Of a stretch of DNA of 5,111 bases, positions 4,954 to 5,111 are shown piece after piece. The position numbers and the translations under genes are program-made. The DNA is from Rhodanobacteraceae bacterium UBA703 (GTDB lineage Bacteria > Pseudomonadota > Gammaproteobacteria > Xanthomonadales > Rhodanobacteraceae). Position 1 is the first letter of the stretch, and each line of letters opens with the position of its first letter. The stretch covers positions 579-5,689 of the forward strand of contig DBMH01000302.1 in assembly GCA_002297645.1 (NCBI GenBank). The letters run 5' to 3'. The notes under the pieces were generated by a model. The model was given only the letters and a program-made list of their open reading frames with translations. It made no database searches and was not told where the DNA came from.

Positions 4954-5111
4954 TCAGCGGGGGGACCCGGCGGCCGGACAGGGCCCATCGCCCGCGGCCA
5001 GGCGCGCGACCTGCAGCAAGGGGTGCCGCCCGAGTCCGGCCTCGCGGACGCCGACGTCCGCGGCGAGGCGCGAGGCGGTGGCTCCGGCACAATCGCCGCT
5101 GCGATGCTGGG
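4954..5111 (-). CDS. Possible 3' end of a leftward gene running in from the right edge (unrecognised)
   Basis: On the - strand the frame is open from the right edge (first full codon at 5109) to TGA at 4956-4954, giving 51 residues and no start codon in view. The sequence around VREAGLGRHPLLQVARL (residues 21-37) looks like an ordinary globular C-terminus. By hand count about 86% of codons end in G or C, with the second position lowest in GC, as expected for coding DNA here. I do not recognise the family. The opposite strand is open in the same codon register, from 4822 to the right edge with an ATG at 4933, and gives a Gly/Ala/Pro-rich reading. One of the two is probably the shadow of the other. 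I favour the - strand reading for its more normal composition, but weakly. Confidence 0.35.
   Translation of the reverse strand, partial: QHRSGDCAGATASRLAADVGVREAGLGRHPLLQVARLAAGDGPCPAAGSPR

Noticed and set aside
1..5111. tRNA, rRNA, CRISPR array, insertion sequence or phage genes
   Set aside because: I looked on both strands and saw no cloverleaf or rRNA signatures, no regularly spaced repeats, no transposase or integrase motifs and no terminal inverted repeats flanking a gene.

Overview
This is a high-GC (roughly two-thirds G+C) proteobacterial chromosome segment. The proteins point to Gammaproteobacteria of the order Lysobacterales (Xanthomonadales), of the Lysobacter/Luteimonas type. The reasons are TatA/TatB/TatC sequences of the E. 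coli class, an ScpB with a very acidic tail, and an exported beta-helix protein ending in a 'LFSDGFD'-type motif, which I recall as common on secreted proteins of this order. The taxon is inferred from memory of families, not from a search.

Layout. Positions 1-404 hold the 3' end of scpB (chromosome condensation), which enters from the left edge. After a 165-bp G-tract-rich gap with a candidate promoter comes the complete tatA-tatB-tatC operon (570-1916), all on the + strand. tatA and tatB are separated by a 44-bp spacer containing a perfect GC-rich hairpin, and tatB and tatC overlap by 14 nt. A relatively AT-rich 156-bp gap follows, then a 71-residue ribbon-helix-helix-like protein (2073-2288, +). 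It converges on a leftward class I glutamine amidotransferase-like gene (2307-3059, -) with only 18 bp between the two stop codons.

The 311-bp gap at 3060-3370 has no convincing gene. It holds an 18-bp tandem repeat and a run of inverted repeats, including a probable terminator stem for the next leftward gene. That gene (3371-4819, -) encodes a 482-residue exported right-handed beta-helix protein with a choice-of-anchor-Q-like C-terminus. Its upstream region carries a perfect 8-bp inverted repeat. The last 158 bp may be the 3' end of another leftward gene entering from the right edge (4954-5111), but the opposite strand is also open there and this call is tentative.

How the genes relate. The three tat genes encode one machine, the twin-arginine translocase, which moves folded proteins across the inner membrane. 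The other genes look like independent single-gene units. I see no transposon, phage, CRISPR array, tRNA or rRNA, and no convincing undescribed multigene system. The points most worth a second look are the tatA-tatB hairpin, the repeats at 3202-3353, the inverted repeat upstream of the beta-helix gene, the C-terminal motif of that protein and a cysteine cluster in the amidotransferase.
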